This document shows positions 41,815 through 50,416 of a DNA stretch of 64,000 nucleotides, piece after piece (position 1 is the first letter of the stretch; every line of letters starts with the position of its first letter). The notes beneath the pieces are model-generated. The model was not told the origin of the DNA, searched no databases, and worked only from the letters and a program-made list of their open reading frames with translations. A program made the translations under genes and the position numbers. This stretch comes from Trinickia soli (GTDB lineage: Bacteria > Pseudomonadota > Gammaproteobacteria > Burkholderiales > Burkholderiaceae): positions 86,628-150,627 of the forward strand of contig NZ_PNYB01000015.1 in NCBI RefSeq assembly GCF_002879855.1, written 5' to 3'.

Positions 41815-42278
41815 GCGCTTTCATCCTCGCTATTGCCATTGCGACGTGAAGGACTGCCGCTCTCATGTAATAAGCGTCATTGCGCGGCGACGAAATAATG
41901 CACGAAATTGATTGAAGAATTGCCCGATACTCGAGAACCGGGAATTACCACAAAGCGGGAGATATGCCTCCGAGAAAAATCTTAATTGATTCTGATCAAT
42001 GAAAATGAATCACGACAACACCCGCAACGCACCACCACAATGGCCGCCGCTTGGTGCGGACGATTCTAGCCGAAGGGCATCCGACCAACAATATCCTATC
42101 TCTTCTATTTTGTTAGAAATAAATGGAACTCACCGAAATACCCTTCCCTTCGTCCTAAAAATCAATTGGCATTGACGCTGACAATCAGATTTATGACCTC
42201 GACAGAACAGAAATCAAAGAACAGGCGAATGCCCGCCATTGCCGAAGATGGATGGGAAGGAGTGCCGATAATTAAGCG
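41815..42278. other. AT-rich intergenic spacer
   Basis: 464 nt with no convincing gene, clearly richer in A/T than the rest of the window (stretches such as TCTTCTATTTTGTTAG and AAAATCTTAATTGATT). It holds the promoter of the regulator-kinase-HPt-effector operon and an inverted repeat. AT-rich spacers in GC-rich genomes are often bound by H-NS-like silencers and mark acquired DNA. Confidence 0.7.
41985..42000. promoter_or_regulatory. Inverted repeat, possible operator of the two-component operon
   Basis: ATTGAT, 4 nt, ATCAAT: a perfect 6-bp inverted repeat 171 nt before the response-regulator start, within the AT-rich spacer. It could be a regulator binding site. No second copy was noticed nearby. 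Confidence 0.3.
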
Positions 42279-42683
42279 CTACCCCTGATTGTCGCGATCA
42301 ATCGCGCGCCTCAAGGGCATATCGGGCGGGCGGCATAGCGCTGCCCGCCTGCCATGTACTGAAGGAGAATATGCGCGAGCCCACTCTTTACTACGTGACC
42401 AGCCTGGCTGCGCGAAAACGAAGCCCGTCAGGGCGATCGCGGTTCCGATGAACCACTTCAGCAGCGTCGATTCCAGCGTGGTGACGTCGTGCTTGGTTGC
42501 CAGATGAAGCAACCCCGTTTCGACATGCGCCACGCGCTCGCGGATATCAGTTGTCATATGCTCTAGCTCGGTGAGGCGTGCTTGAAAAGACGCATGATCG
42601 CCGGAAGGCGCGTGGATGGATTCGTGGGAAGAGAGAAATCGGACAGTTTTCTGAGGGCGACGCAGGTCTCGCGCATTGAGCAT
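42279..42683 (-). CDS. Small coiled-coil/membrane protein, 3' end apparently frameshifted
   Basis: A 134-aa frame. The segment TTDIRERVAHVETGLLHLAT (a short coiled coil) followed by LLKWFIGTAIALTGFVFA (membrane helix) resembles small proteins found in prophages and islands that end a few residues after the helix. Here the frame runs on for about 40 Arg/Pro-rich residues. One base inserted near 42408 would give FAAARLVT and a stop at 42391, the expected kind of ending, so a single-base deletion is likely. The start (42683, 42686 or the Met at 42557) is uncertain. Function unknown. Confidence 0.45.
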   Translation of the reverse strand: MLNARDLRRPQKTVRFLSSHESIHAPSGDHASFQARLTELEHMTTDIRERVAHVETGLLHLATKHDVTTLESTLLKWFIGTAIALTGFVFAQPGWSRSKEWARAYSPSVHGRRAALCRPPDMPLRRAIDRDNQG

Positions 42684-42982
42684 CATAGGAGCACTCGATC
42701 GATAGTGGGTAAGCACGGCAAACGCCCCGGCCGGCCCGGCTGCCGGACGGCGCGCTCTTGGCCGCACGCGCAGGGCCCCGCAGAAGGGACGCCCGTGCAG
42801 ACATGATCGGGTAATGCAGGTGATGGGCGAAATAGACCGGACGGCTAAACGACGCGCAGCGCCGAACCAAACGACGCCAGCCGCGGCAATGAGGGCAGCA
42901 GTGAGAGAAGCAACGACGGCAGCAGGGACAGAAGCGGGGACAGAAGCAGCGGCAGCGCGCGCAGCCGGACCGTGCGCAAAGT
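42684..42982. other. Intergenic stretch with purine-rich repeat
   Basis: 299 nt between the small coiled-coil gene and tRNA-Arg with no supported gene. Open frames here have Arg/Ala-rich translations without domain character. It contains an 11-bp direct repeat near 42925. Confidence 0.6.
42925..42947. repeat. Direct repeat GGGACAGAAGC x2
   Basis: Two perfect 11-bp copies (42925-42935 and 42937-42947) one base apart in a low-complexity AGCAGC-rich stretch. Probably slippage; no function suggested. Confidence 0.7.
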
Positions 42983-43057
42983 TGGCCCCCCCACGAGGAA
43001 TCGAACCTCGATTTCAGGTTTAGAAGACCCGTGTTCTATCCGTTGAACTATGGGGAG
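42983..43057 (-). tRNA. tRNA-Arg (anticodon TCT)
   Basis: A 75-nt cloverleaf. The 5' acceptor CTCCCCA pairs with TGGGGGG; D arm GTTC/GAAC; anticodon loop CTTCTAA giving TCT; T arm CGAGG-TTCGATT-CCTCG; CCA is encoded. It reads AGA codons. Its 3' end points to the secretion-system island. Confidence 0.95.
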
Positions 43058-43153
43058 GCGAAGGCGTGATTGTACGACGCTATGGCCAACCAGCGCCGGG
43101 GGCCGGAATTATACCCGATGGGCGCGCGCAGCCGCACCCTCAGGCAACATCAC

Positions 43154-43185
43154 CGCTTCGGTCTGGTTTTATCCGAGCCGAAGCG
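43154..43185 (-). terminator. Hairpin after uppP
   Basis: CGCTTCGG and CCGAAGCG form a perfect 8-bp stem with a 16-nt loop, starting 6 nt after the uppP stop on the minus strand. There is no T-run, so a Rho-aided or weak terminator is the best reading. Confidence 0.4.
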
Positions 43186-43190
43186 CGCCG

Positions 43191-44021
43191 TCACGCCGGC
43201 TGGCCGTGCGTCATGAACCACACGAAACAAGCTGCGCCCGCCAACACGCAATAAATGCCGAACGACGCCAGCCGGCCGCGCCCCTCGAAATAGCGCATCA
43301 AGAACCGAACGCTCAGGTACGCGGCGATCGCCGTCAGCACGCCGCCGAGGATCGCATCGGCGAGTTGCCCCGGGGCATGAAACAGTTTGGGCACTTCCAA
43401 CAACCCGGCCGCAAAAATGATCGGCGTACCGAGCAGGAACGCGAATTCGGCAGCGCTCTCCGCCGTCAGTCCGGCCGCATTGCCGGCGATCATCGTCAAG
43501 CCGCTGCGCGAAAAGCCCGGGATCAGCGCGCCGACCTGCGCAAGTCCGACGAAAAACGCTTGTTTGAAACTCAGCTTTTCGGGCGGCCGATGCGCGCGTG
43601 CGCGCTGCAGACGATCGCCGAGCCAGAGCAGCAGACCGTTCACCACGAGCGCGAGCGCCACGATGCGCAAATCATGAAAAATCCGCTCGAGCCGTTTTTC
43701 GAGCACCAAACCGACGAGCCCTGCCGGAATCGTGCCGATAATGAGCGCCCACATCATATGACCCTGTTCGCTGCGGCGCCCCGCGAGCGTGCCGAACCAA
43801 CCCACGATCAGCTCGATCCAGCGCTTGCGGAAGTACCAGAGCAGCGCGAGCGCCGTTCCCAGATGCAGGGCGACCAAAAATGGGATCAACTGAGGCGCAT
43901 GCTTGTCGATATGCATACCGAGCAATGCCGGTGCAAGCAGCGTGTGCCCCAGGCTGCTGACGGGGAAAAGCTCGGTGACGCCCTGTAGGACGCTTAGAAA
44001 AATCAAAAACAAAAGGCTCAC
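43191..44021 (-). CDS. uppP: Undecaprenyl-diphosphate phosphatase UppP (BacA family)
   Basis: A 276-aa polytopic membrane protein that recycles undecaprenyl pyrophosphate for cell-wall synthesis and gives bacitracin resistance. The two active motifs are [17 protein letters not shown] (first helix) and [18 protein letters not shown]. The GTG at 44021 was chosen because AAGGA lies 8 nt upstream and the family starts right at this helix; the upstream in-frame part is not membrane-like. The Leu in SSLGHT (usually SSSGHL) suggests a second UppP-type paralogue. Confidence 0.93.
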   Translation of the reverse strand: MSLLFLIFLSVLQGVTELFPVSSLGHTLLAPALLGMHIDKHAPQLIPFLVALHLGTALALLWYFRKRWIELIVGWFGTLAGRRSEQGHMMWALIIGTIPAGLVGLVLEKRLERIFHDLRIVALALVVNGLLLWLGDRLQRARAHRPPEKLSFKQAFFVGLAQVGALIPGFSRSGLTMIAGNAAGLTAESAAEFAFLLGTPIIFAAGLLEVPKLFHAPGQLADAILGGVLTAIAAYLSVRFLMRYFEGRGRLASFGIYCVLAGAACFVWFMTHGQPA

Positions 44022-44215
44022 GCGTCGATCCTTTCTTTCTTCAAGAGGCGGGTTGTGGGGAATATTCCGGTCGCTGCGTGCCTGACCCAACGCCCGTTCG
44101 GGTCCGATTATGCCTGGCGAGGCGGACCCAGCCAAGCCAACAAAACATTTTTTTCCGCCCAAATATCGCGCAAAAAGGTCACAGGTCAGTCATAATCGAC
44201 TCGGATAATCGTTGC

Positions 44216-44230
44216 GACGTAAACGTTTCC
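44216..44230. promoter_or_regulatory. LacI-family operator before the LacI regulator
   Basis: The palindrome AAACGTTT in the context ACGTAAACGTTTCC matches the LacI/GalR operator pattern with a central CpG. It lies 30 nt before the regulator's ATG, so autoregulation is likely. No copy was seen in the 102-nt gap before the ABC operon. Confidence 0.6.
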
Positions 44231-44259
44231 AGGCCTAGCACTACCGGACTGACAGAAAG

Positions 44260-45300
44260 ATGAAACACACGATCAAGGATGTGGCCGCCTACGCCGGCTT
44301 TTCCATCGCGACGGTGTCTCGCGCGATCAACGCCCCGCACACGGTCAATCGCGTCACGCTCGCGAAGATCCGGGAAGCCATCGAGGCGCTGCAATTCAGT
44401 CCGAGTCCGCTCGGGCGGCAGTTGCGCGGCGAGCGCACACGCCTTATCGGCGTTGTCTTGCCGACGCTTGCCAACCCCGTGTTCGCCGATTGCCTGCAAG
44501 GCATCGACGAACTCGCGGCAGCGCAAGGCTATCGTCTCATGCTGATGACGACGCAGTACGACGCCGCGCGCGAGCGCCATGCGATCGAAACCTTGCTGGC
44601 GCAGCGCGTCGAGGGCCTGATCCTGACGGTGGCCGATGCCGACACGCACCCGCTGCTTGACGAGCTCGACCGCGACGGCAAGCTGTACGTGCTCATGCAC
44701 AACGACACGGTACGGCGTCCGTCGGTTTCGGTCGACAACCGCCGCGCGGCCTACGACGGCGTGCGCATGCTGATCGAGCACGGGCACGAACGCGTGATGA
44801 TGCTGGCCGGCACGCTGGCCGAGTCGGACCGCGCGCGCCTGCGCTTTCGCGGTTATTCCGAAGCGATGCGTCAGGCCGGATGCACGCCTATGCCAGCGCT
44901 GGAAGTCGATTTCAACGCCGATGAGCTCGCGCCTTCCGTGCTTGCCCATCTGACGTCCGGCGCGGCCCGCCCCACCGCACTCTTTTGCAGTAACGACCTG
45001 CTCGCGATGGTCGTCATGCGCGGTTTGCGACGGGCCCGCTTCAGCGTGCCCGAAGACATGTCGATCCTGGGCTTTGACGGGCTCGCCATTGGCGAGCTGC
45101 TGTCGCCGCCGCTTGCCAGCATCAGCACGCCCAACCGGGAGATCGGCTGCGCGGCCTGGCGGCGCCTCATGGCACGCATCGATGGCGCCGACGACGGCGA
45201 GTCGTTGTCCCTCACCCTGCCTCACACGCTGCGCCAAGGGGCGACAGTCGCCACGCTTTCGAGCGCGTCGACTTCCTCGCCCACGCATCCGGTCGCGTAA
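44260..45300 (+). CDS. LacI-family transcriptional regulator
   Basis: A 346-aa repressor. The N-terminal helix-turn-helix and hinge read TIKDVAAYAGFSIATVSRAI with the minor-groove helix near LGRQLRGERT. A periplasmic-binding-like effector domain follows (IGVVLPTLANPVFADCLQGI; FCSNDLLAMVVMRGLRRA; ILGFDGLAIGELLSPPLASI). It stands before an ABC importer and phosphodiesterase and most likely controls them in response to the imported compound. The inducer is not predictable. Confidence 0.93.
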   Translation: MKHTIKDVAAYAGFSIATVSRAINAPHTVNRVTLAKIREAIEALQFSPSPLGRQLRGERTRLIGVVLPTLANPVFADCLQGIDELAAAQGYRLMLMTTQYDAARERHAIETLLAQRVEGLILTVADADTHPLLDELDRDGKLYVLMHNDTVRRPSVSVDNRRAAYDGVRMLIEHGHERVMMLAGTLAESDRARLRFRGYSEAMRQAGCTPMPALEVDFNADELAPSVLAHLTSGAARPTALFCSNDLLAMVVMRGLRRARFSVPEDMSILGFDGLAIGELLSPPLASISTPNREIGCAAWRRLMARIDGADDGESLSLTLPHTLRQGATVATLSSASTSSPTHPVA

Positions 45301-45322
45301 GCAACGCGACCTGCTTTCCCGT

Positions 45323-45347
45323 GCGCCGGCCTCGCAAGGGCCGGCGC
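45323..45347 (+). terminator. Strong hairpin between the LacI regulator and the ABC operon
   Basis: GCGCCGGCC, a 7-nt loop TCGCAAG, then GGCCGGCGC: 9 perfect base pairs beginning 23 nt after the regulator stop. Only CGTTTCG follows, so it may be a terminator for the regulator gene or an attenuator of read-through. Confidence 0.5.
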
Positions 45348-45402
45348 CGTTTCGTCACGTCGTCCCGATTACGCCCTTTTTCGTCCGCAAGGAGACCTTT
45401 AA

Positions 45403-46446
45403 GTGATAAGTCGCTCATCCCGCCTTCGCGCGCGCTTGGCACGGCTCAGCTATACCGTCGGCGCGCTTCTCGCATTTGCGGCTCCTTTCGCACCCGCCGC
45501 GCATGCCCAACAGACGGCTATTTGTTATAACTGCCCGCCCGAGTGGGCCGATTGGGCCAGCGAGTTGAAGGCGATTCAAGACAAAACCGGCATTCATGTG
45601 CCGTCAGACAACAAAAACTCGGGCCAAGCCATCGCGCAACTGATCGCGGAGCAGAAAAGCCCGGTCGCCGATGTCGTCTATCTCGGCGTATCGTCAGCGT
45701 TCCAGGCGAAAGACAAAGGCGTCATTCAGCCTTATAAGCCCGCGCATTGGAATGACATTCCGGCAGGGCTGAAAGATCCGCAAGGTTACTGGTTCGCGAT
45801 CCATTCGGGCACGCTCGGCTTTTTTGTCAACAGGGACGCATTGGAAGGCAAACCCGTGCCGAAGTCGTGGGCCGATCTGCTCAAGCCTGAATATAAAGGG
45901 ACGATCGGATACCTCGATCCGTCCAGCGCGTTCGTCGGCTACGCAGGCGCCGTCGCCGTCAATCAGGCGCTCGGCGGTTCGTTCGACAACTTCCAGCCCG
46001 CCCTCGATTGGTTCAGGAAACTCAAGGCCAACGAGCCGATCGTGCCGAAGCAAACCGCTTACGCGCGCGTGTTGTCAGGCGAGATCCCGATCCTGCTCGA
46101 CTACGACTTCGATGCCTACCGCGCCAAGTACAAGGACAATGCGAACGTCGAGTTCGTGATCCCCAGCGAAGGGACGATTTCGGTTCCCTATGTCATGAGT
46201 CTCGTCAAGGGCGCACCGCATGAGGCAAATGGCAAGAAGGTGCTCGATTTCGTACTGTCCGACGAGGGTCAGAAGATTTGGGCCAATGCTTATCTGCGGC
46301 CCGTACGCGCGAGCGCGATGAGCAAGGAAGCCGCGGCAAAGTTCCTGCCGGCCAGCGATTACGCGCGCGCCAAGCCGGTCGACTTCGCCAGGATGGCGGA
46401 GAAGCAGCAAGCGTTCGGTCAACAATATTTGCAGGTCATGCACTGA
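45403..46446 (+). CDS. ABC transporter periplasmic substrate-binding protein
   Basis: A 347-aa secreted protein; signal peptide ending ...AAPFAPAAHA-QQ. GTG start with AAGGAG upstream. The body is a type-2 binding fold (SBP_bac_6/8-like: VADVVYLGVSSAFQAKDKGV; YWFAIHSGTLGFFVNRDAL; PKSWADLLKPEYKGTIGYLD) close to binders of ferric iron, polyamine, 2-aminoethylphosphonate or organophosphates. First gene of a five-gene operon with two permeases, an ATPase and a phosphodiesterase, which favours a phosphate-ester or phosphonate ligand over iron. Confidence 0.9.
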   Translation: MISRSSRLRARLARLSYTVGALLAFAAPFAPAAHAQQTAICYNCPPEWADWASELKAIQDKTGIHVPSDNKNSGQAIAQLIAEQKSPVADVVYLGVSSAFQAKDKGVIQPYKPAHWNDIPAGLKDPQGYWFAIHSGTLGFFVNRDALEGKPVPKSWADLLKPEYKGTIGYLDPSSAFVGYAGAVAVNQALGGSFDNFQPALDWFRKLKANEPIVPKQTAYARVLSGEIPILLDYDFDAYRAKYKDNANVEFVIPSEGTISVPYVMSLVKGAPHEANGKKVLDFVLSDEGQKIWANAYLRPVRASAMSKEAAAKFLPASDYARAKPVDFARMAEKQQAFGQQYLQVMH

Positions 46447-46546
46447 GCTGAGCCGGCAGCCCCCGGGCCGCGCGGGCGTGCGGCTTCCCGCGTACGCCCG
46501 CTGCCTTCCGGCAGGCCGCTTCTCTCAGTTCCGGGCGGTCATCATC

Positions 46547-47371
46547 ATGCACGACATCACCTTTCCGTTACGCTGGCGCATCGTCTTGATCGCGCCGGCG
46601 CTCGCCGTCTTCTTCGCCTTTTGGCTACTGCCGATGGGCGTCCTCGTCAACGTCAGCGCCGACGGTCACGCCATTACCACTTACCGCGCGCTGCTGACCA
46701 ATGCACGCTACATGAACAGCCTCGTCGCAACGGTCGCTCTCTCGGCCGCCGTCACGCTCGCCACGCTCGTGTTGTCGGTTATCTCCGGTTTGCTGCTCGC
46801 GCGACGCGAATTCGCAGGCAAGCGCACGCTCGTCGCGCTGTTGACGTTTCCGCTCGCGTTCCCGGGCGTCGTCGTCGGCTTCATGGTGATCATGTTGGCC
46901 GGCCGCCAAGGGCTCATCGGCGCGCTCACGCAAAAGCTCACGGGCGACAGATGGGTATTCGCTTACTCGATGACGGGTCTCTTCCTCGGGTATCTGTATT
47001 TCTCGATTCCGCGCGTGATCGTCACTGTGATGGCCTCGGCCTCCAAGCTCGATCGCTCGCTCGAAGAAGCGGCCCGCTCGCTGGGCGCTTCGCCTTGGCA
47101 AATCATGCGCGACGTCGTTCTGCCCGGGCTCGCGCCAGGACTCGTCGCGGCCGGCGCAATCTGCTTCGCGACCGCCATGGGCGCGTTCGGCACGGCGTTT
47201 ACGCTGGCCACCGATATCGACGTTCTGCCGATGACGATCTACACCGAATTCACGTTGAACGCGAACATGATCACCGCCGCAGGGCTGTCGGTGATCCTCG
47301 GCATCGTCACCTGGCTCGTGCTCGCGCTCGCTCGCAGCGCGACCGGCTCCGCCGTCGCGGCGACTGCATGA
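46547..47371 (+). CDS. ABC transporter permease 1
   Basis: A 274-aa inner-membrane permease with six hydrophobic helices; the BPD-transport EAA loop reads EEAARSLGASPWQIMRDVVL. Start at 46547 chosen where the protein begins with a short basic end before the first helix. Pairs with the next gene. Confidence 0.9.
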   Translation: MHDITFPLRWRIVLIAPALAVFFAFWLLPMGVLVNVSADGHAITTYRALLTNARYMNSLVATVALSAAVTLATLVLSVISGLLLARREFAGKRTLVALLTFPLAFPGVVVGFMVIMLAGRQGLIGALTQKLTGDRWVFAYSMTGLFLGYLYFSIPRVIVTVMASASKLDRSLEEAARSLGASPWQIMRDVVLPGLAPGLVAAGAICFATAMGAFGTAFTLATDIDVLPMTIYTEFTLNANMITAAGLSVILGIVTWLVLALARSATGSAVAATA

Positions 47372-47384
47372 AGCGAGGGCTGCC

Positions 47385-48293
47385 ATGAATCAACTCGCCG
47401 GCCCGGCCGCAACCGATCGCCACCCGATACCCCTGCTCGCCGCACGCTTCGCACCGCGCAATCTGCTCGCGCTCGGCCAATGGCTCGTCACGTTCGCGCT
47501 GTGCGCGTTTCTCGTCGTGCCCGTCGTCATGTCCGTGCTGGCGGGACTGACGGTCAATTATTTTCGCGGCATCTCGAGCGGCCTCACGCTGCGCTGGCTC
47601 GAGCAGGTGTGGATCCAGTATCACGGGTCCGTCCTGCTGTCGCTCGAAGTGGCCGCGGCCACGCTCGTCGTCACGCTCGTCACCGGCGTACCCGCCGCCT
47701 ATGCGCTTGCGCGCAGCAAGACGCGCTGGGCCCGCCTCGTCGAAGAGTTGCTCGTGCTGCCGATCGCCCTGCCGGGACTCGCGTCGGCGCTTGCGCTCAT
47801 CGTCGTCTACGGCGGCTTCACGGCATTTCGGATGAGCATCGCGTTCATCGTCGTCGGCCACGTCGTGTTTACGTTGCCGTTCATGGTGCGCGCGGTCGCG
47901 GCGGTCGCGGCCAGCGCCGATTTGCGCACGCTCGAAGAAGGCGCGGCGAGCCTCGGCGCGACGTTTGCTCAACGCTTTTTTACCGTCGTGCTGCCCAATC
48001 TGCGGCCCGGCATCGTCGCCGGTGCACTCGCAGTCGTCACGCTGTCGGTCGGGGAATTCAACCTGACCTGGATGCTGCATACGCCCGAAACGAAGACGCT
48101 GCCGGTCGGTCTCGCCGATACCTATGCGTCGCTGCGCATCGAAGTGGGCAGCGCGTACACGATTCTGTTTTTCGCGATGACGATGCCGCTTCTGATCGCG
48201 ATGCAGCGCCTGGGCGGCGGACAAGGCGAAGTCATGCGCGTGGCGCCTGCCGCGGGCCGTGACGCGGGCAAGCGCGACGATCACGCCGAATAA
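47385..48293 (+). CDS. ABC transporter permease 2
   Basis: A 302-aa inner-membrane permease with an EAA loop EEGAASLGATFAQRFFTVVL. It follows the first permease by 13 nt. Its C-terminus is an Arg/Asp-rich cytosolic tail. The two permeases form the heterodimeric channel of the importer. Confidence 0.9.
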   Translation: MNQLAGPAATDRHPIPLLAARFAPRNLLALGQWLVTFALCAFLVVPVVMSVLAGLTVNYFRGISSGLTLRWLEQVWIQYHGSVLLSLEVAAATLVVTLVTGVPAAYALARSKTRWARLVEELLVLPIALPGLASALALIVVYGGFTAFRMSIAFIVVGHVVFTLPFMVRAVAAVAASADLRTLEEGAASLGATFAQRFFTVVLPNLRPGIVAGALAVVTLSVGEFNLTWMLHTPETKTLPVGLADTYASLRIEVGSAYTILFFAMTMPLLIAMQRLGGGQGEVMRVAPAAGRDAGKRDDHAE

Positions 48294-48315
48294 CCCTTTC
48301 GATTCAGATGCGCCA

Positions 48316-49359
48316 ATGAAATTTACCCCGGTCCCCATCGCACTCACGCAGTGCGCCAAGACATTCCATGGCACGCGCGTGCTCGAGCCGCTCGATCTGA
48401 CGATCGGCGCCGGCGAGACGCTCGTGCTGCTCGGGCCGTCCGGTTGCGGCAAGACGACGACCCTGCGCATCGTCGCGGGCCTCGAAACGCCCGATACGGG
48501 CGGCACGGTGCGCTTCGGCGACGACGACGTCACACGCTTGCCGATCGAGCGGCGGCAAGTGGGCATGGTGTTTCAAAGCTATGCGCTGTTTCCGAACCTG
48601 ACCGTGCGTGGCAATGTCGGCTATGGGCTCAGGATTGCGAAAACCGAAGCGACGATCGCCCGCAAGCGCGTCGACGAACTGCTCGCGATGATGCGGCTCG
48701 AAGCCCATGCCGATAAGCCGATTCATCAGCTCTCCGGTGGCCAGCGTCAACGCGTCGCGCTCGCCCGCGCACTCGCTCGCGAGCCCCGTGTGCTGCTGCT
48801 CGACGAGCCGCTCACGGCGCTCGACGCCCGCTTGCGGGATACGCTGCGGCGCGAGATGAACACGTTGCTGCGCGGCCTGGGCATCACGACGGTCTACGTG
48901 ACGCACGACCAAGCCGAGGCGATGGAGCTGGGCGATCGCATCGTCGTGATGAGCGCCGGCCGCATCGAACAGGTCGGCACGCCGCGCGACATCTACTACC
49001 GGCCCGCCAATCGCGCCGTCGCCCAGTTCGTCGGCACGATCAATCGCGTGGCCGGACAATGGCGCGGCAGCGCACTTTCGACAGTCGGCGGCGACATAGA
49101 AGCCCCCGCGAGCCTCGCGCCGGCAGAACGCCCGGAGTTGTTCTTCCGCCCCGAGGACGCGCGGCTCGTCCGCCCGGAAGGCGCGAGCCTGCGCGGCATC
49201 GTCGAGACCGTCTCGTTTCTCGGCGAGCGCACGCGCGTGACGGTGGCCGGCGCGGCGCCCGATACCCTGGTGATCGATGTTGCGGGGCGTACCGAATGGG
49301 CGCCCGGCGCGGCGGTCGGGATCCAGATTGCGCCCGAGGGATTGATTTCGCTTCCTTGA
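48316..49359 (+). CDS. ABC transporter ATP-binding protein
   Basis: A 347-aa ATPase. Walker A GPSGCGKTTTLRIVAG, signature LSGGQRQRVALARAL, Walker B VLLLDEPLTALD and switch His in YVTHDQAEAMELGDR are intact. A C-terminal TOBE domain (about residues 255-345) may add regulation by substrate. It follows the permease by 22 nt. Confidence 0.93.
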   Translation: MKFTPVPIALTQCAKTFHGTRVLEPLDLTIGAGETLVLLGPSGCGKTTTLRIVAGLETPDTGGTVRFGDDDVTRLPIERRQVGMVFQSYALFPNLTVRGNVGYGLRIAKTEATIARKRVDELLAMMRLEAHADKPIHQLSGGQRQRVALARALAREPRVLLLDEPLTALDARLRDTLRREMNTLLRGLGITTVYVTHDQAEAMELGDRIVVMSAGRIEQVGTPRDIYYRPANRAVAQFVGTINRVAGQWRGSALSTVGGDIEAPASLAPAERPELFFRPEDARLVRPEGASLRGIVETVSFLGERTRVTVAGAAPDTLVIDVAGRTEWAPGAAVGIQIAPEGLISLP

Positions 49360-49396
49360 CAACACAACAACGACAAGCAAGCAGGAGGAACCCCAC

Positions 49397-50224
49397 ATGC
49401 TACTGGCACAGATCAGCGATCTGCACATCAAGCGCCCCGGCGCGCTCGCCTATCGGCGCGTCGACACGTCGGCCTATCTGGAGCGTTGCGTCGCTCGCCT
49501 GAATGCGATCGAGCCGAAGCCGGACGCCGTTGTCATCACGGGCGATCTCGTCGACATGGGCAGCCTCGTCGAGTACGAGGCGCTCAAGCCGCTGCTCGCG
49601 CCATTGACGATGCCTTTCTATTTGCTCGTCGGCAATCACGACGATCGCGCGGAGCTGCGCGAGGTGTTCAATGAACACGCTTATTTGCGCACGGGGGGCG
49701 AGTTCGTTCATTACGCCGTCGAAATCGGCCCGTTGCGGCTCGTCGCACTCGATTCGCAAACGCCGCAGGAAAGCGGCGGAAAGCTGTGCGACACACGCCT
49801 TGCCTGGGTCGACGCACAACTCGCCGCGGCGCAGGGCCAGCCGATCGTGCTCGCGCTTCATCATCCGCCGTTCGTGTCAGGTATCGACCATATGGACCGC
49901 CAGCGGCTCGATCCTGTGTCGGCGCAACGGCTGGCCGCCATCGTCAGCCGGTACCCGAATGTGGAGCGCGTGATTTGCGGCCACGTGCATCGCCCGATTT
50001 TCACGCGCTTTGGCGGAACGATCGCATCGGCCGTACCTGCGCCCGCGCATCAGGTCGCCCTCGATTTGCGCAGGGATGCGCCTCCCGCGTTCCGGCTCGA
50101 GCCGCCCGCGTTCGCACTGCATCAATACGATCGCGCAACAGGCGTCGTGACGCATCACGCTTATGTCGACGAGGGCGAAGGGCCGTATCCGTTTTACGAA
50201 ACGGACGGCACGCTCATCGATTGA
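49397..50224 (+). CDS. Metallophosphoesterase, probable glycerophosphodiesterase (GpdQ/CpdA-like)
   Basis: A 275-aa cytosolic phosphodiesterase. All five metal motifs are present: QISDLHIK, VITGDLVDMG, VGNHDD, ALHHPPF and CGHVHRP. This is the class III cyclic nucleotide / glycerophosphodiester family with two metal ions. Last gene of the ABC operon (37 nt gap, GGAGG upstream), so it probably cleaves the imported compound, for example a glycerophosphodiester, to release phosphate. Confidence 0.88.
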   Translation: MLLAQISDLHIKRPGALAYRRVDTSAYLERCVARLNAIEPKPDAVVITGDLVDMGSLVEYEALKPLLAPLTMPFYLLVGNHDDRAELREVFNEHAYLRTGGEFVHYAVEIGPLRLVALDSQTPQESGGKLCDTRLAWVDAQLAAAQGQPIVLALHHPPFVSGIDHMDRQRLDPVSAQRLAAIVSRYPNVERVICGHVHRPIFTRFGGTIASAVPAPAHQVALDLRRDAPPAFRLEPPAFALHQYDRATGVVTHHAYVDEGEGPYPFYETDGTLID

Positions 50225-50416
50225 GCGCTGCGAGCGCCGAAGCTCCCCCGTCGTCGCGACGGCCGACCGATCGGTGCGCGGCGAATCGCAGCGCAGCGCC
50301 GGCAGTCACCGCTCGCGGCCACCGCTGGTTCTGATCGATTAGAGACAACCCTCCAGCGCGGCGCATGCCGCCCGCACTATCGTTCGCACGCGCTCACTTC
50401 AAAACAACGTGCCGTC

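Noticed and set aside
42925..42947. Start of a CRISPR array
   Set aside because: Only two 11-bp copies one base apart; no spacers and no cas genes.
42814..43023. 69-codon plus-strand frame overlapping tRNA-Arg
   Set aside because: Low-complexity Ala/Arg/Thr translation that runs into the tRNA gene.
43154..43185. Hairpin as an attachment site of an island
   Set aside because: It has no link to the tRNA 3' end and fits better as the end of uppP transcription.
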